Origin: Streptomyces cellulosae
GTDB lineage: Bacteria > Actinomycetota > Actinomycetes > Streptomycetales > Streptomycetaceae
Direction: 5' to 3'
Length of the DNA stretch: 64,000 nucleotides
NCBI GenBank assembly: GCA_014655195.1
Contig: BNBH01000008.1
Coordinates: 62,001 to 126,000, forward strand
In this document: piece by piece, positions 46,325-55,724 of the stretch
Position numbering within the stretch: the first letter of the stretch is position 1
Layout of the letters: the number at the start of each line of letters is the position of its first letter
Position numbers and translations under genes: made by a program
The notes under the pieces: generated by a model
Databases searched by the model: none
What the model was told of the DNA's origin: nothing
Seen by the model: only the letters and a program-made list of their open reading frames with translations

Positions 46325-47239
46325 ATGAGCACCACGGAGCCCCTCGCCGCGGCCCTGGCGGACGGCCCGGTCGTCCTGGACGGCGGCATGTCCAACCAGC
46401 TCGCGGCGGCCGGTCACGACCTGAGCGACGCGCTGTGGTCGGCGCGGCTCCTCGCGGACGGGCCGGAGGCGATCACGGCGGCGCACCTCGCGTACTTCGA
46501 GGCGGGCGCTGACGTGGCGATCACGGCGAGCTACCAGGCGACGTTCGAGGGGTTCGCGCGGCGCGGCATCGGCCGGAAGCGGGCGGCGGAGCTGCTGGCG
46601 CTGAGCGTGGAGTGCGCCCGTACGGCGGCCGGGCGCGCCGAGGACGCGCGGCGCCCGCGCTGGGTGGCGGCCTCCGTCGGCCCGTACGGCGCGATGCTCG
46701 CGGACGGCTCCGAGTACCGGGGCCGCTACGGGCTGACCGTGGCGGAGCTGGAGCGGTTCCACCGTCCGAGGCTGGAGGCGCTGACGTCCGCCGCCCCGGA
46801 CGTCCTCGCGCTGGAGACGATCCCCGACACGGACGAGGCCGAGGCGCTGCTGCGCGCGGTGCGCGGGCTGGGGGTGCCCGCCTGGCTGTCGTACTCGGCG
46901 GCCGGCGGCCGTACGCGGGCGGGGCAGCCGCTGGAGGACGCGTTCGCCCTGGCCGCGCGGGCGGACGAGGTGATCGCGGTCGGCGTCAACTGCTGCACTC
47001 CGGAGGACGCGGACCACGCGGTCGCGGTCGCCGCGCGGGTGACGGGCAAGCCGGTGGTGGTGTACCCGAACAGCGGCGAACAGTGGGACGCGCGGGCCCG
47101 CGCCTGGACCGGCGAGCCCACGTTCTCGGCGTCCCGGGTGACCGGCTGGCGGGACGCGGGGGCGCGGCTGATCGGGGGGTGCTGCCGGGTGGGTCCGCAG
47201 GCGATCGCGTCGGTCGCGCGGACGCTGCGCGGGTCGTAG
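46325..47239 (+). CDS. mmuM: Homocysteine S-methyltransferase
   Basis: 304 residues, zinc-dependent barrel enzyme that transfers methyl from S-methylmethionine or S-adenosylmethionine to homocysteine. Motifs: VVLDGGMSNQLAAAGHDL at the start, ITASYQATFEGFARRGI, the zinc Cys in GVNCCTPEDA and the C-terminal LIGGCCRVGP pair. Size and order match MmuM rather than MetH. ATG at 46325, divergent from the LuxR regulator. No methionine genes are adjacent. Confidence 0.92.
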   Translation: MSTTEPLAAALADGPVVLDGGMSNQLAAAGHDLSDALWSARLLADGPEAITAAHLAYFEAGADVAITASYQATFEGFARRGIGRKRAAELLALSVECARTAAGRAEDARRPRWVAASVGPYGAMLADGSEYRGRYGLTVAELERFHRPRLEALTSAAPDVLALETIPDTDEAEALLRAVRGLGVPAWLSYSAAGGRTRAGQPLEDAFALAARADEVIAVGVNCCTPEDADHAVAVAARVTGKPVVVYPNSGEQWDARARAWTGEPTFSASRVTGWRDAGARLIGGCCRVGPQAIASVARTLRGS

Positions 47240-47480
47240 GGCGTCCGCCGGTCCCTTGCCCCGGAGCGGCACCGTGGTACGGTGCCATGAGTGCCGTGCA
47301 GCGCCCCGTCGGGCGCCGGGCCGATCTCGACCGCCGAAACCTTCTTCGCTTCGGCGTCTCTCAGCCGTCACGTCGGCTCTTCGCATCGCCCGCGTACGGC
47401 TTTCCCACGCGGTCGCACGGCGACCGCAGTGAGGTTCCCACCGCTGTGAGGCGCGAACACGCCCTCCCCGAAGACCGCGG

Positions 47481-47522
47481 TTCCCCCTTCTCGCTCTTCT
47501 TCTTTTCTTCTTTCCGTCCTTC
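47481..47522 (+). promoter_or_regulatory. Pyrimidine-only tract in the leader of the Rho gene (rut-like)
   Basis: A 42-base stretch with 40 C/T residues, two G and no A (ttcccccttctcgctcttct continuing in kind) ends 15 bases before the start codon. C-rich, G-poor single-stranded RNA is what Rho binds, so this is a candidate autoregulatory site. The composition is seen; the role is inferred. Confidence 0.5.
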
Positions 47523-47537
47523 GAAAGGACCGTCCAC

Positions 47538-48737
47538 ATGACCACAGCACTCGACCGTCCCGCCCGTCAGACCTCGGGCAGGATGACGGCAGACCGCCCG
47601 GCCTCGGGCCGTTCGGCCTCGGACCCCCAGCAGCCGCGGAACGTCACCGTCACCGGTGTCCTCGACGTCGACGCGACCGGGAAGGGGTACCTGCGCGGCG
47701 CCGGCCTCGTGGCCGGGTCGTCCGACCCCGTCGTCTCCGCCGCCCTGGTGCGCCGGCACGGCCTGCGCAAGGGCGACCTGGTGGAAGGCGCCCTCGGCGA
47801 CCGCCGGGCGCTCACCGACATCGCCCGCGTCGACGGCCGTACGCCCGCCTCGCTCGCGAACCGTCCCCACTTCCGCGACCTGACCCCGGTCCACCCTCAC
47901 CGCCGGCTGCGCCTCGAACACCGGGCGTCCGGACTCGCGGGCCGGGTCGTCGACCTGCTGGCGCCGGTGGGCAAGGGGCAGCGCGGACTGCTCGTGGCGC
48001 CGCCCAAGACCGGCAAGACGGTGCTCATCCAGCAGCTCGCGGCAGCCGTCGCGGGGAACCACCCCGAGTGCCGGCTGATGGTGGTGCTGCTCGACGAGCG
48101 CCCCGAAGAGGTCACCGACATGCGGCGCTCGGTGCGGGGCGAGGTGTACTCGTCGACGTTCGACCGTCCCGCCAAGCAGCACATCGCGCTCGCCGAGCTG
48201 GTCGTGGAGCGGGCCAAGCGGCTCGCGGAGGCCGGTGAGGACGTGGTGGTCCTGCTGGACTCGCTGACGCGGCTGTGCAGGGCGTACAACAACGCGGCGG
48301 GCCCCGGCGGCCGCACCCTCAGCGGTGGGGTGGACGCCGGTGCGCTGACCGGCCCGAAGCGGTTCTTCGGCGCCGCCCGCGAGACGGAGGAGGGCGGTTC
48401 GCTGACGATCCTCGCCTCCGCGCTGGTGGACACGGGGTCGCGCGCGGACGAGTTCTTCTTCGAGGAGCTCAAGGGCACCGGCAACATGGAGCTGCGCCTG
48501 CACCGCGAGTCGGCGTCCCGTCGCCTGTTCCCGGCGGTGGACATCACCACCTCGGGCACCCGCCGCGAGGAACTCCTCCTCATCCCGGAGGAACTGACGG
48601 CCACGCAGGGCCTGCGCCGCGCCCTGACCTCCCGCGACTCGGCGACCGACCTGGAGACGCTGCTGACGCGACTGCGGGAGACCCCGGACAACGCGACGTT
48701 CCTGCGCCAGGTCCGCCCGACGCTGCGGAACGGCTGA
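47538..48737 (+). CDS. rho: Compact transcription termination factor Rho (second-type copy)
   Basis: RNA-dependent ATPase/helicase that ends transcription. 399 residues: an N-terminal RNA-binding domain of about 100 residues, then Walker A PPKTGKT (155-161), Walker B VVVLLDSLTR (236-245), the Q/R loop ETEEGGSLTILASALVDTG, and the arginine finger in SGTRREELL (R342). It lacks the several-hundred-residue N-terminal insertion that main actinomycete Rho proteins carry, and there is no neighbouring thr gene cluster, so it looks like a second Rho paralogue. ATG at 47538 follows gaaagga. All core catalytic motifs are intact. Confidence 0.88.
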   Translation: MTTALDRPARQTSGRMTADRPASGRSASDPQQPRNVTVTGVLDVDATGKGYLRGAGLVAGSSDPVVSAALVRRHGLRKGDLVEGALGDRRALTDIARVDGRTPASLANRPHFRDLTPVHPHRRLRLEHRASGLAGRVVDLLAPVGKGQRGLLVAPPKTGKTVLIQQLAAAVAGNHPECRLMVVLLDERPEEVTDMRRSVRGEVYSSTFDRPAKQHIALAELVVERAKRLAEAGEDVVVLLDSLTRLCRAYNNAAGPGGRTLSGGVDAGALTGPKRFFGAARETEEGGSLTILASALVDTGSRADEFFFEELKGTGNMELRLHRESASRRLFPAVDITTSGTRREELLLIPEELTATQGLRRALTSRDSATDLETLLTRLRETPDNATFLRQVRPTLRNG

Positions 48738-48751
48738 CGCCCGCCCGCGAG

Positions 48752-49281
48752 TTACAGCTTCTCCCCCCGTTCCGGCTCGTCCGGCGGGTGCACCCCGCCG
48801 CCGTCCTTGATGTCGTCCTCGCAGGTCCGTCGGTCGTGCGTCGACTGGTCGTCGGGGATCAGCAGGACCTCGGCGACCTGTTCGGGATGGTCGACCGTGA
48901 GGTACTCGTCACCGGTGTACGTGCCCACTCGGCCGAAGTCCGTCATCGAGTGGACCGTCTGACAGCCCAGCACCACGCGTTCCTCGTCGACCGCGCAGGC
49001 GTCGACCGCCGGGTCGCTTCCCAGCGTGTCGCCTTCGAAGCGGAAGTCGAAGTGGATCTGGTCACCTTCCTGCGGCACCTGCGGATGCGGTTCCCTGCGC
49101 CAGCCGGTCACCTCGGCGGTGACGCCGACGGGTCGCTCCTCGGTGTCCACGATGTCCACCCGCACACCCGCCTCACCACGTCCGCGGTCGTGTCGGTGCA
49201 GCTCCACAGGAGTCCGCAGCCGGACAGGCTGAGCATCGCCAGCATCGAACCGGCTCCGGCGACCATCCGTGCGACGACCAC
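48752..49281 (-). pseudogene. Lipoprotein gene with a single-base frameshift
   Basis: GTG at 49281, 8 bases after GGAGG, opens a lipoprotein signal (VVARMVAGAGSMLAMLSLSGC; lipobox LSGC). That frame fades near 49170 after CTDTTADVV, while a frame beginning VRVDIVDTEERPVGVTAEV continues to 48752 with normal composition. The span is 530 bases; one more base makes 177 codons. The break lies in gtgaggcgggtg (49165-49180). The mature protein would be about 155 acidic residues without a known domain. Convergent with rho. Confidence 0.75.
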
Positions 49282-49405
49282 TCGGGTGACCTCCCGTCAG
49301 GTGGAACGGGGAGTCTACGCCGAACGGACGTGCGATGTACCTGCGGCGGCCCTCGAACCGCTGCCGCCGGTCGACGCGCTCAGCTACGCCTGAGCGCCCC
49401 CTCCA

Positions 49406-49939
49406 TCAGGCACCCGGCGTCAGAATCTCCAGCGTCCCCGTCTCCGTGTCGAAGCTCCTCAAGGTCGTGAGGTGGGCCGACAGCGGGGGTGCGGGGAGCA
49501 GTTCCGGGATGCGGCGGCTGGTGAAGGCGCCGGCGCGGCGGGTGCGGCCGAGGGTGATGTGGGGGCTCCAGTCGCCCGGCGCGTGGAACGGGTTCAGCGT
49601 CTCGGGGCGGTTGTCCGAGGTCACCGCGTCCCAGACCTTCCGGTGCAGCTCGGCCAACGCGGCGTCCGGCGCCAGCGACCAGGCCAGGACGGACGTGGGC
49701 CGCTCGAAGCGGATCAGGCCGGCGAAACGCACCGGCAGGGGCAACACGTCCGCCACCTCGGCCAGTTCCCAGCGGATCGGGGCCGTCAGCTCCGGGCAGG
49801 CGGCCAGGGTGAGATGCGGGCTGTTGGTCGGTGAGCGGTGGCGTGCCTGACTCGGCAGCCCGGCGTCCGCGAGCCGCCGCCAGGCCTCCCGTACCGCCGC
49901 ATCCGCCGCCTCGTCCAACAACAGTTCCACCGTGCGCAC
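49406..49939 (-). CDS. 2'-5' RNA ligase/cyclic phosphodiesterase-type 2H protein
   Basis: 177 residues with both signature His motifs, PHLTLA in the first half and PHITLGR in the second (H-x-T/S-x), that form the active site of 2H phosphoesterases such as ThpR/LigT. Members open 2',3'-cyclic phosphates or join 2'-5' RNA ends; the in vivo substrate is unclear. Start: GTG at 49939 is chosen (RTVELLLDEAAD); TTG at 49945 is an alternative. Stands alone. Confidence 0.85.
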   Translation of the reverse strand: MRTVELLLDEAADAAVREAWRRLADAGLPSQARHRSPTNSPHLTLAACPELTAPIRWELAEVADVLPLPVRFAGLIRFERPTSVLAWSLAPDAALAELHRKVWDAVTSDNRPETLNPFHAPGDWSPHITLGRTRRAGAFTSRRIPELLPAPPLSAHLTTLRSFDTETGTLEILTPGA

Positions 49940-50038
49940 CGCCAAAGCCTACGTGTGCCCCGGTGCGCCCCCCTTCACGTCGAACACCGCGTTGCGGGTG
50001 GGTCAACGTCCGCGTCGTCACGCCCGTCCGCACGTTCA

Positions 50039-50542
50039 ATGGCGGGCATGGTGCGCACATCGACAACGTCCCTCGCCCTCACCGCCGTCGCCGCGGCCGT
50101 CCTCTGCCTCGCCTCCTGTTCCTCCGGGGGCGGGGGCGGTGGCGGCAAGAACCCCTCGGCGAGCGGGCGTGACGCCTCCGCGTCCACATCCGCGTCCGGC
50201 ACGCCCACGCCCTCCCCCTCCCCCACCGGCCCCTGCGCCGACGGCACCTGCGAGGTCACCGTCGGCGTCGGGGACGTCCTCGAGGTTCCGGCGACGTACG
50301 GGCTCGGGCCCATCGAGGTGACCGCGGTCGGCGGGGACGACGTCGAGATGGTCGCGCCGCTCCACGGGTCGGGCTACAGCATCGCCGGATGCTCCGGGGG
50401 CGGCAGCGTCACCTCGCAGGGCGGCGGAGGCGTGCGGCTCCGCTGCGGCACGGGGCCCGCGGCGACCCTCAACGACGTCATGCGCCTCACCGTCGTCGAG
50501 GTCAACGGCAAGACCGCCGTAATCCGCATCGCCCCGGCCTAG
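50039..50542 (+). CDS. Putative lipoprotein of unknown function
   Basis: 167 residues with a signal peptide ending LCLASC (lipobox cysteine), then a Gly/Ser/Thr-rich linker (SSGGGGGGGKNPSASG), then a small beta-rich domain with cysteines CADGTC, AGCSGGG and RLRC. The pattern suggests a disulfide-bonded extracellular domain attached to the membrane by lipid. ATG at 50039 or 50048; neither has a strong ribosome site. Function unknown. Confidence 0.75.
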   Translation: MAGMVRTSTTSLALTAVAAAVLCLASCSSGGGGGGGKNPSASGRDASASTSASGTPTPSPSPTGPCADGTCEVTVGVGDVLEVPATYGLGPIEVTAVGGDDVEMVAPLHGSGYSIAGCSGGGSVTSQGGGGVRLRCGTGPAATLNDVMRLTVVEVNGKTAVIRIAPA

Positions 50543-50761
50543 GTGCGCTGTCCGGACAGCACACCCAGGAGCGGCCGGCGCAGCGGCATACCGATGGCGC
50601 ACCAATAGGGGAAATGCCCGCTTTGCCCATGCCATGCTGTGGTGTTGTTCGATCACGGGCGTGTCGGGAGGCCGGGTGTACCCCTCGGGTGGAGGGCTGG
50701 ACGGGCGGAGCCGTCGCGGACGGCGTGCGGCTGCCGCCGGGGCGTCGCCGGGGTGGGCGCG

Positions 50762-52165
50762 TTGAGCGAGCAGGACGGCCGGGACGAGAGCGGGCGGGAA
50801 GGGCCCGGCCCCGCCCCGCAGCCTTCCCAGGTCGCCGACCTCAAGCTCCACCTCGACAGCGAGCTGGAACGGATCGGCACCCAGCTGCGGGCTCTGACCG
50901 ACGCCAAGGACCGGCTGCAGGGGCTGCTCGACGCCGTCCTCGCCATCAGCGGCGAGCTGGACCTCTCCGCCGTGCTGCGGCGCATCGTCACCACCGCGAT
51001 GGACCTGGTCGGCGCCCGCTACGGCGCGCTGGGCGTGCTCCACGAGTCCGGCGAGTACCTGAAGGAGTTCATCACCGCGGGCCTCAGCGAGGAGGAGCGC
51101 GCCGTGCTGTCCGGGGTGCCCTTCCCGCACGGCCGCGGGGTGCTGGGGCTGCTGATCCATGATCCGGAGCCGCTGCGCGTCGAGAACATCCCCGCGCATC
51201 CCTCCTCCGCCGGGTTCCCGCCCGGCCATCCCCCGATGCGGACGCTCCTCGGCGTGGCCATCAGCGTCCGCGGGGAGATCTACGGCGACCTGTACCTCTC
51301 GGAGCGTGAGGACGGCCGGCCGTTCGACCGGGAGGACGAGGACGTCGTCGTCGCCCTGGCCGGCGCGGCCGGCATCGCCATCGAGAACGCCCGCCTGTTC
51401 GGGCAGGTGCGGGAGAGCGCCGAGCGTTTCCAGCGTCTGCTGCTGCCCGCCCTCCCCGACCTGAGCCCCTTCGAGGCGGCCACCGTGTACCGGCCGGCCA
51501 GCCGGCCCAGCCGGCTCGGCGGCGACTGGTACGACGCGATGGTGCTGCCCGACGACACGGTCGGCGTGGTCATCGGGGACGTCGGCGGCCACGACCTGGA
51601 CGCGGCCGCCGCCATGGCCCGTATCCACAGCATGCTGCGCGCCCTCCTCTACGACCGCCGCACGCCGCCCAGCGAGGTCCTCGTGCAGCTGGACCGCACC
51701 CTGCAGGCCACCGCGGACGTCCCTGTCACCACGGTCTGCCTGGCCCGGATCGAGCCGTACGAGACCGGCTGGGGGCTGCGCTGGAGCACCGCCGGGCACT
51801 TCCCGCCGCTGCTGATCACCCCCGATCTGGAGACGGTGTACCTGGACGCCGAGCCGGGCCTGCCGCTCGGGGTGAGCACCGGCATGGAACGGCCCGACCA
51901 CACGCACGAGCTGCCCGCCGGGTCGATCCTGCTCTTCTTCACCGACGGGCTGGTCGAGCACCACGCGCACTCGATCGACGAGGGCCTGACCGCCCTCGCC
52001 GGCCTCGCGGCCACCCACGCGGAACGGCCGCTGACGGAGTTCGTGCGGGTGCTGGCGGACCACCACCCGAGCGACGGCCAGGACGACATGGCGCTGCTCG
52101 CGCTGCGGATCCCGGCCAGTACGCGCTGCCCGGAGCCGGGGCCTCCGGGGGACCCGGCCGCCTGA
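50762..52165 (+). CDS. GAF-domain SpoIIE-type serine phosphatase
   Basis: About 467 residues. A coiled-coil-like start (LKLHLDSELERIGTQLRALT), a GAF sensor domain (DLVGARYGALGVLHESGEYL ... VVVALAGAAGIAIENARLF, about residues 65-215), and a C-terminal PP2C_SIG/SpoIIE domain with the metal-site motifs LGGDWYDAMVLPDD, VVIGDVGGHDLDAA, FFTDGLVEH and GQDDMALLAL. It would dephosphorylate an anti-anti-sigma protein in response to a signal in the GAF domain. The start is unclear (TTG at 50762 or GTG at 50753). Convergent with the esterase gene. Confidence 0.9.
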   Translation: MSEQDGRDESGREGPGPAPQPSQVADLKLHLDSELERIGTQLRALTDAKDRLQGLLDAVLAISGELDLSAVLRRIVTTAMDLVGARYGALGVLHESGEYLKEFITAGLSEEERAVLSGVPFPHGRGVLGLLIHDPEPLRVENIPAHPSSAGFPPGHPPMRTLLGVAISVRGEIYGDLYLSEREDGRPFDREDEDVVVALAGAAGIAIENARLFGQVRESAERFQRLLLPALPDLSPFEAATVYRPASRPSRLGGDWYDAMVLPDDTVGVVIGDVGGHDLDAAAAMARIHSMLRALLYDRRTPPSEVLVQLDRTLQATADVPVTTVCLARIEPYETGWGLRWSTAGHFPPLLITPDLETVYLDAEPGLPLGVSTGMERPDHTHELPAGSILLFFTDGLVEHHAHSIDEGLTALAGLAATHAERPLTEFVRVLADHHPSDGQDDMALLALRIPASTRCPEPGPPGDPAA

Positions 52166-52189
52166 GCGGCCACCCCTGAGTGCCCCTCC

Positions 52190-52228
52190 GAGGGACCCGG
52201 CCGCCCGAGCAGTACCGACGGGTCCCTC
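52190..52228. terminator. Inverted repeat between convergent phosphatase and esterase genes
   Basis: Arms GAGGGACCCG and CGGGTCCCTC separated by 19 bases. The right arm overlaps the esterase stop codon. Could end transcription from both sides. Confidence 0.55.
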
Positions 52229-53783
52229 AGGTGCGGCGGAGCGCCCCGTTGCGGCGCAGGCGCCGGATGACCGAGCGGATTTCCGGCGGCTGCGGGGTAC
52301 GCGCGGCCCGCTCGGCCTCGGGGGCGGTCCACAGGGCGAGTTCGCGGTCGCGGGGGCCGTGCACGACGTGCGGGGCGCCGTCGCCGTACACCTGGACCGG
52401 GTGGTGCGGACCCCACGGCTCCCAGCCCGGGTCGCCGTCGGTGACGAACCGTACCCACGCCCCGTGCATCGCGTCCGCCAGCTCCTGCGGGGCGCCCTCG
52501 CCGGCGAGCTTGCGGGCGTCGGGGCTGTCGCCGCTGTCGAAGACGAAGCCCAGCTCCAGGGCGTGGCAGGCGCCCATGCCGGGGCGGTGGGAGGGCCAGG
52601 CGAACTCGTAGACGTACGAGGGTTCCGTGCGGCCGTCGGACAGCCGGTGCAGGGGGTTGCGCAGGAGGTGGTCGGTGACCATCTGGCCGACGGTCTCGGC
52701 GGCGCCGGCGTCGGGGTGGAGGGCGCGGTAGCCGCGCGGGACCTCGCTGCCGCAGCGGCAGCGGGCCATCGCGCCGGCGAGGGCGACGGCGCCGAGGCGG
52801 TCGACGCGTTCGGTCAGTCCGCCGGGGACCAGCCAGAGCCGGTACTCGTCGCGGGTCCAGCCGGTCATCAGGGTGACGCCGGGCGCCGCGCCGTCGGTGA
52901 GGGCCTCCAGGGGGTCGCGCGGGACGAGGTCGCCGTCGACGACGACGCCGAAGGCGGGGCCGCCGAGTACCGGGCTGCCGAGCCGGCCGACGTCGGCCTG
53001 GACGCGCAGCAGTTGCTCGCGGTCGACGGCGGCGAAGGCCTCGGCGGTGGCGGGCACCTTGAGGCGGGTGGCCATGCGGCGGACCATGCGCCGCACCTTG
53101 TCCCGCTCCGTGGACTCGGGCGGTCCGCTCTGCAGGACGGCCTGCCGTATCAGCCCCTGGGACTGCGGGGCGGCGACGAGCGCGCCCGCGCTGATGGCTC
53201 CGGCGGACTGGCCGGCGAGGGTCACCCGGCCGGGGTCGCCGCCGAACACCGCGATGGACTCGTGCACCCACCGGAGGGCGGCGAGCTGGTCGCGCAGGCC
53301 GGGGTTGGCGGGGGCGTCCGGGAAGAGGCCGTAGCCCTCCACGCCGAGGCGGTAGTTGAGGGAGACGAAGACGACGCCGTCGCGGGCGAAGGTACTGCCG
53401 TCGTACACCGGGACCGCGGAGGATCCCCTGGTCAGCGCGCCGCCGTGCAGCCACACCAGGACGGGGAGCCGGGCGGCCGGGGACGGGTCGGGGGTCCAGA
53501 CGTTGAGGTTGAGACAGTCGTCGCCGTCGATGTCGGGGTCGGAGAGGTACTCGGCGAAGGCGGTGCTGTACGGGGGTTTCGGCGCGGTGGGCCCGAACGC
53601 GCCGGCGTCCCGCACACCGTCCCACGGCTCCGGCGGGGCGGGCGGCCGGAAGCGGCGCGGCCCGAACGGGGGCGCCGCGTAGGGGATGCCCCGGAACACG
53701 GCGACCGTCTTCTCCCACCGCCCCCGCACGGCGCCGTGCGCCGTCGTGACCACGGGCATCGCCCGCTCTCCCTCGGCCGTCAT
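52227..53783 (-). CDS. Type B carboxylesterase/lipase
   Basis: 518-residue a/b-hydrolase of the cholinesterase-like family. The oxyanion region LVWLHGGALTRGSS and the nucleophile elbow VTLAGQSAGAIS (Ser in GQSAG, where most members have GESAG) are clear, as are LNLNVWTPD and GGDPGRVTL. The acid and His lie further on (likely MTGWTRDEYRLWL region and MGACHALELGFVF). No signal peptide, so it is probably cytosolic. ATG at 53783. Substrate unknown. Confidence 0.9.
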   Translation of the reverse strand: MTAEGERAMPVVTTAHGAVRGRWEKTVAVFRGIPYAAPPFGPRRFRPPAPPEPWDGVRDAGAFGPTAPKPPYSTAFAEYLSDPDIDGDDCLNLNVWTPDPSPAARLPVLVWLHGGALTRGSSAVPVYDGSTFARDGVVFVSLNYRLGVEGYGLFPDAPANPGLRDQLAALRWVHESIAVFGGDPGRVTLAGQSAGAISAGALVAAPQSQGLIRQAVLQSGPPESTERDKVRRMVRRMATRLKVPATAEAFAAVDREQLLRVQADVGRLGSPVLGGPAFGVVVDGDLVPRDPLEALTDGAAPGVTLMTGWTRDEYRLWLVPGGLTERVDRLGAVALAGAMARCRCGSEVPRGYRALHPDAGAAETVGQMVTDHLLRNPLHRLSDGRTEPSYVYEFAWPSHRPGMGACHALELGFVFDSGDSPDARKLAGEGAPQELADAMHGAWVRFVTDGDPGWEPWGPHHPVQVYGDGAPHVVHGPRDRELALWTAPEAERAARTPQPPEIRSVIRRLRRNGALRRT

Positions 53784-54001
53784 ACGCCACCACCCTTCGC
53801 CCCGCGCGTACGCGTCCGTGCGTCCACGGCCGTCCGCGCCGTCACCGGGCGCCGCAGCGCCGGCACTCCACCGGCCTCACATGCAAAACCCGCCGGTAAC
53901 AACAACAGCACCACACCACCTCCCGTTGTTCCTCCCCGAACGAGGCGCGGCACGAGGCCGCTTGACGGAGTTCTTCCCGCCCCGCGGCCGCCGATCTGCA
54001 G

Positions 54002-54017
54002 TAGGAAGCGCTTTCTA
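54002..54017. promoter_or_regulatory. LacI-type operator
   Basis: taggaagcgctttcta is a 16-base palindrome with one mismatch around a CG centre, the classic form of LacI/GalR-family sites. It sits just upstream of a relic that begins with a LacI HTH, so it is probably that gene's former autoregulatory site. Confidence 0.7.
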
Positions 54018-54034
54018 TCCGGCAGGAGAGGCGG

Positions 54035-54450
54035 GTGGGCCCGATGGGCCGAACGGGGCATGCGCGGACGGCGGCCGGGCCGACCCTGGCGGTGGTGGCC
54101 CGTGAGGTGGGCGTCTCCGTGCCGACGGCGTCCAAGGTCGATCGCGGTGCCCGCGACGGGTCGGGCCCCTCGGCATGGCTGGGCGCGCTGCGCGGGGCCG
54201 ACGCGGCCTATCTGGTGCACCCGGCCGACGTCGGGGCGCCGGGGACGGCCGAGGCGGTCGGCGCGCCGGCGGAGACCGCCCTGGGCGGGGGGTGCGGCGG
54301 CTGGTGCTGCTGTCGGCGCGGGGCGAGGACCAGGCGCTGCCCACGGAGGAGGCGCTGCGGGGTGCGGCGGGTGCTGGGCCGGGAGCCGCGGGACTTCGAC
54401 GTGGTGCGGGAGGCGGCGGCGGACGGGGCCTGGAAGGAGTCACCACCGGG
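54035..54450 (+). pseudogene. Relic: LacI HTH start joined to pieces of an NmrA-like oxidoreductase
   Basis: Starting at GTG 54035 or ATG 54044, with AGGAGAG ahead, is one LacI HTH (PTLAVVAREVGVSVPTASKV). It changes within 20 residues into pieces of an NmrA/SDR-type NAD(P)-binding protein: ALRGADAAYLVHPADVG in the same frame, VRRLVLLSARGEDQALPTEE in another, then VLGREPRDFDVVREAAADGA back in the first. Both parent families are much longer, and no single frame encodes a folded protein. I read it as two decayed genes fused by deletion. The 3' end runs into the convergent YihY gene. Confidence 0.7.
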
Positions 54451-54467
54451 GGCGGCTCCCGGCGGCG

Positions 54468-55634
54468 TCAGTCGCGGCGCTTGTCGTCGTGCCCCGGGCC
54501 GTCCCCGAGCCCGCCTCCGTTCCCGTTGCGGGGCTGGGCGGACTTGGAGTGGGTGCGCAGACGGGACGTGACGTCCTCGGGGGGCAGGAAGCGCGACCAG
54601 CGTTCGGGGAACTCGGAGGGCATGTCGGGGTCCGCGTCCCCGGACGCGGTGGTGCGGGCGACGTACTCGGCGACCTGCGCCTGCCGCTGCCGCTCGTTGG
54701 CCTCGCGGGCCGCGGCGGTGGCGGCGGCCGGCCACACCCGGTCGATGGCCGCGTTGACGGCCGCCCCGACCAGCACGGCGAACGCGGACACACCGATCCA
54801 CAGCAGCACGGCCACGGGCGCGGCGAGGGAGCCGTAGATGGTGGGGCCCTCGACGGTGTTGGTGAGGTAGATGCGCAGCAGGAAGCTGCCGAGGACCCAC
54901 ATGCCGAGAGCGACCAGGGCGCCCGGCACGTCCTCGATCCACGGGGACCGCACGGGCACGGACACGTGGTAGAGCGTGGTCAGGAAGGCCACCGAGAGCA
55001 GGATGACGACCGGCCAGTAGAGGATCTGCACGACCGTCGTCGACCAGGGCACGACGTCCACCACCGCGTCGGGACCCGCGACCATCAGCGGCAGCGCGAC
55101 CGAGCCGATCAGCAGGGCCACGATGAACAGCAGGAAGGCCAGCAGCCGGGTCCTGACGATGCCCCGGACGCCGTCGAGGCCGTACATGACGGTGATGGTG
55201 TCGATGAAGACGTTCACCGCGCGGGAGCCCGACCAGACGGCGATCAGGAAGCCGAGGGAGATCACGTCGGGCCGGCCGCCCTTGGTGACGTCTCTGAGGA
55301 TCGGCTCGGCGACCTCGGTGACGCCGCGGTCGGACAGCACCGTTCGGGAGGCGTCGAGAAGGTTGCGCTGCACGCTCTGGATGGTGTCCGCGCCCGTCCA
55401 CGCGTCGACGTAGCCGAGCAGGCCGATCAGGCTGAGCAGCAGCGGCGGCACCGACAGCAGCGTGAAGAACGCCGCCTCGGCCGCCAGGCCCAGGATGCGG
55501 TACTCCATGCACGAGTTGACGGTGTCCTTGAGCAGCAGCCAGGCCGTCCGGCGTTTGGAGACGTTCCGGTACAGGGCGCGGGCCCTGTGGAGGCGGCCGG
55601 AGGGCGCGTCTGGGGATTCACTTGCTGGCTGCAC
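54468..55634 (-). CDS. YihY/BrkB-family membrane protein
   Basis: About 388 residues. Six hydrophobic helices fit the family (GLAAEAAFFTLLSVPPLLLSL, VISLGFLIAVWSGSRAVNVF, LLAFLLFIVALLIGSVALPL, ILYWPVVILLSVAFLTTLY, GALVALGMWVLGSFLLRIYL, VAVLLWIGVSAFAVLVGAAV). It has charged ends and a hydrophilic C-terminal tail. Often misnamed ribonuclease BN; real function unknown. The GTG at 55634 is the best start but lacks a good ribosome site. Divergent from the AidB-like gene with 90 bases between. Confidence 0.87.
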   Translation of the reverse strand: MQPASESPDAPSGRLHRARALYRNVSKRRTAWLLLKDTVNSCMEYRILGLAAEAAFFTLLSVPPLLLSLIGLLGYVDAWTGADTIQSVQRNLLDASRTVLSDRGVTEVAEPILRDVTKGGRPDVISLGFLIAVWSGSRAVNVFIDTITVMYGLDGVRGIVRTRLLAFLLFIVALLIGSVALPLMVAGPDAVVDVVPWSTTVVQILYWPVVILLSVAFLTTLYHVSVPVRSPWIEDVPGALVALGMWVLGSFLLRIYLTNTVEGPTIYGSLAAPVAVLLWIGVSAFAVLVGAAVNAAIDRVWPAAATAAAREANERQRQAQVAEYVARTTASGDADPDMPSEFPERWSRFLPPEDVTSRLRTHSKSAQPRNGNGGGLGDGPGHDDKRRD

Positions 55635-55724
55635 GAACCAAAGGTATCCGCCACGCCCGGCCCCACTCACCCACAGGCCCCGTCCTCGCGTGAGGCGGGA
55701 CGGGGGGCGGGGTAGGTTCCCCCC

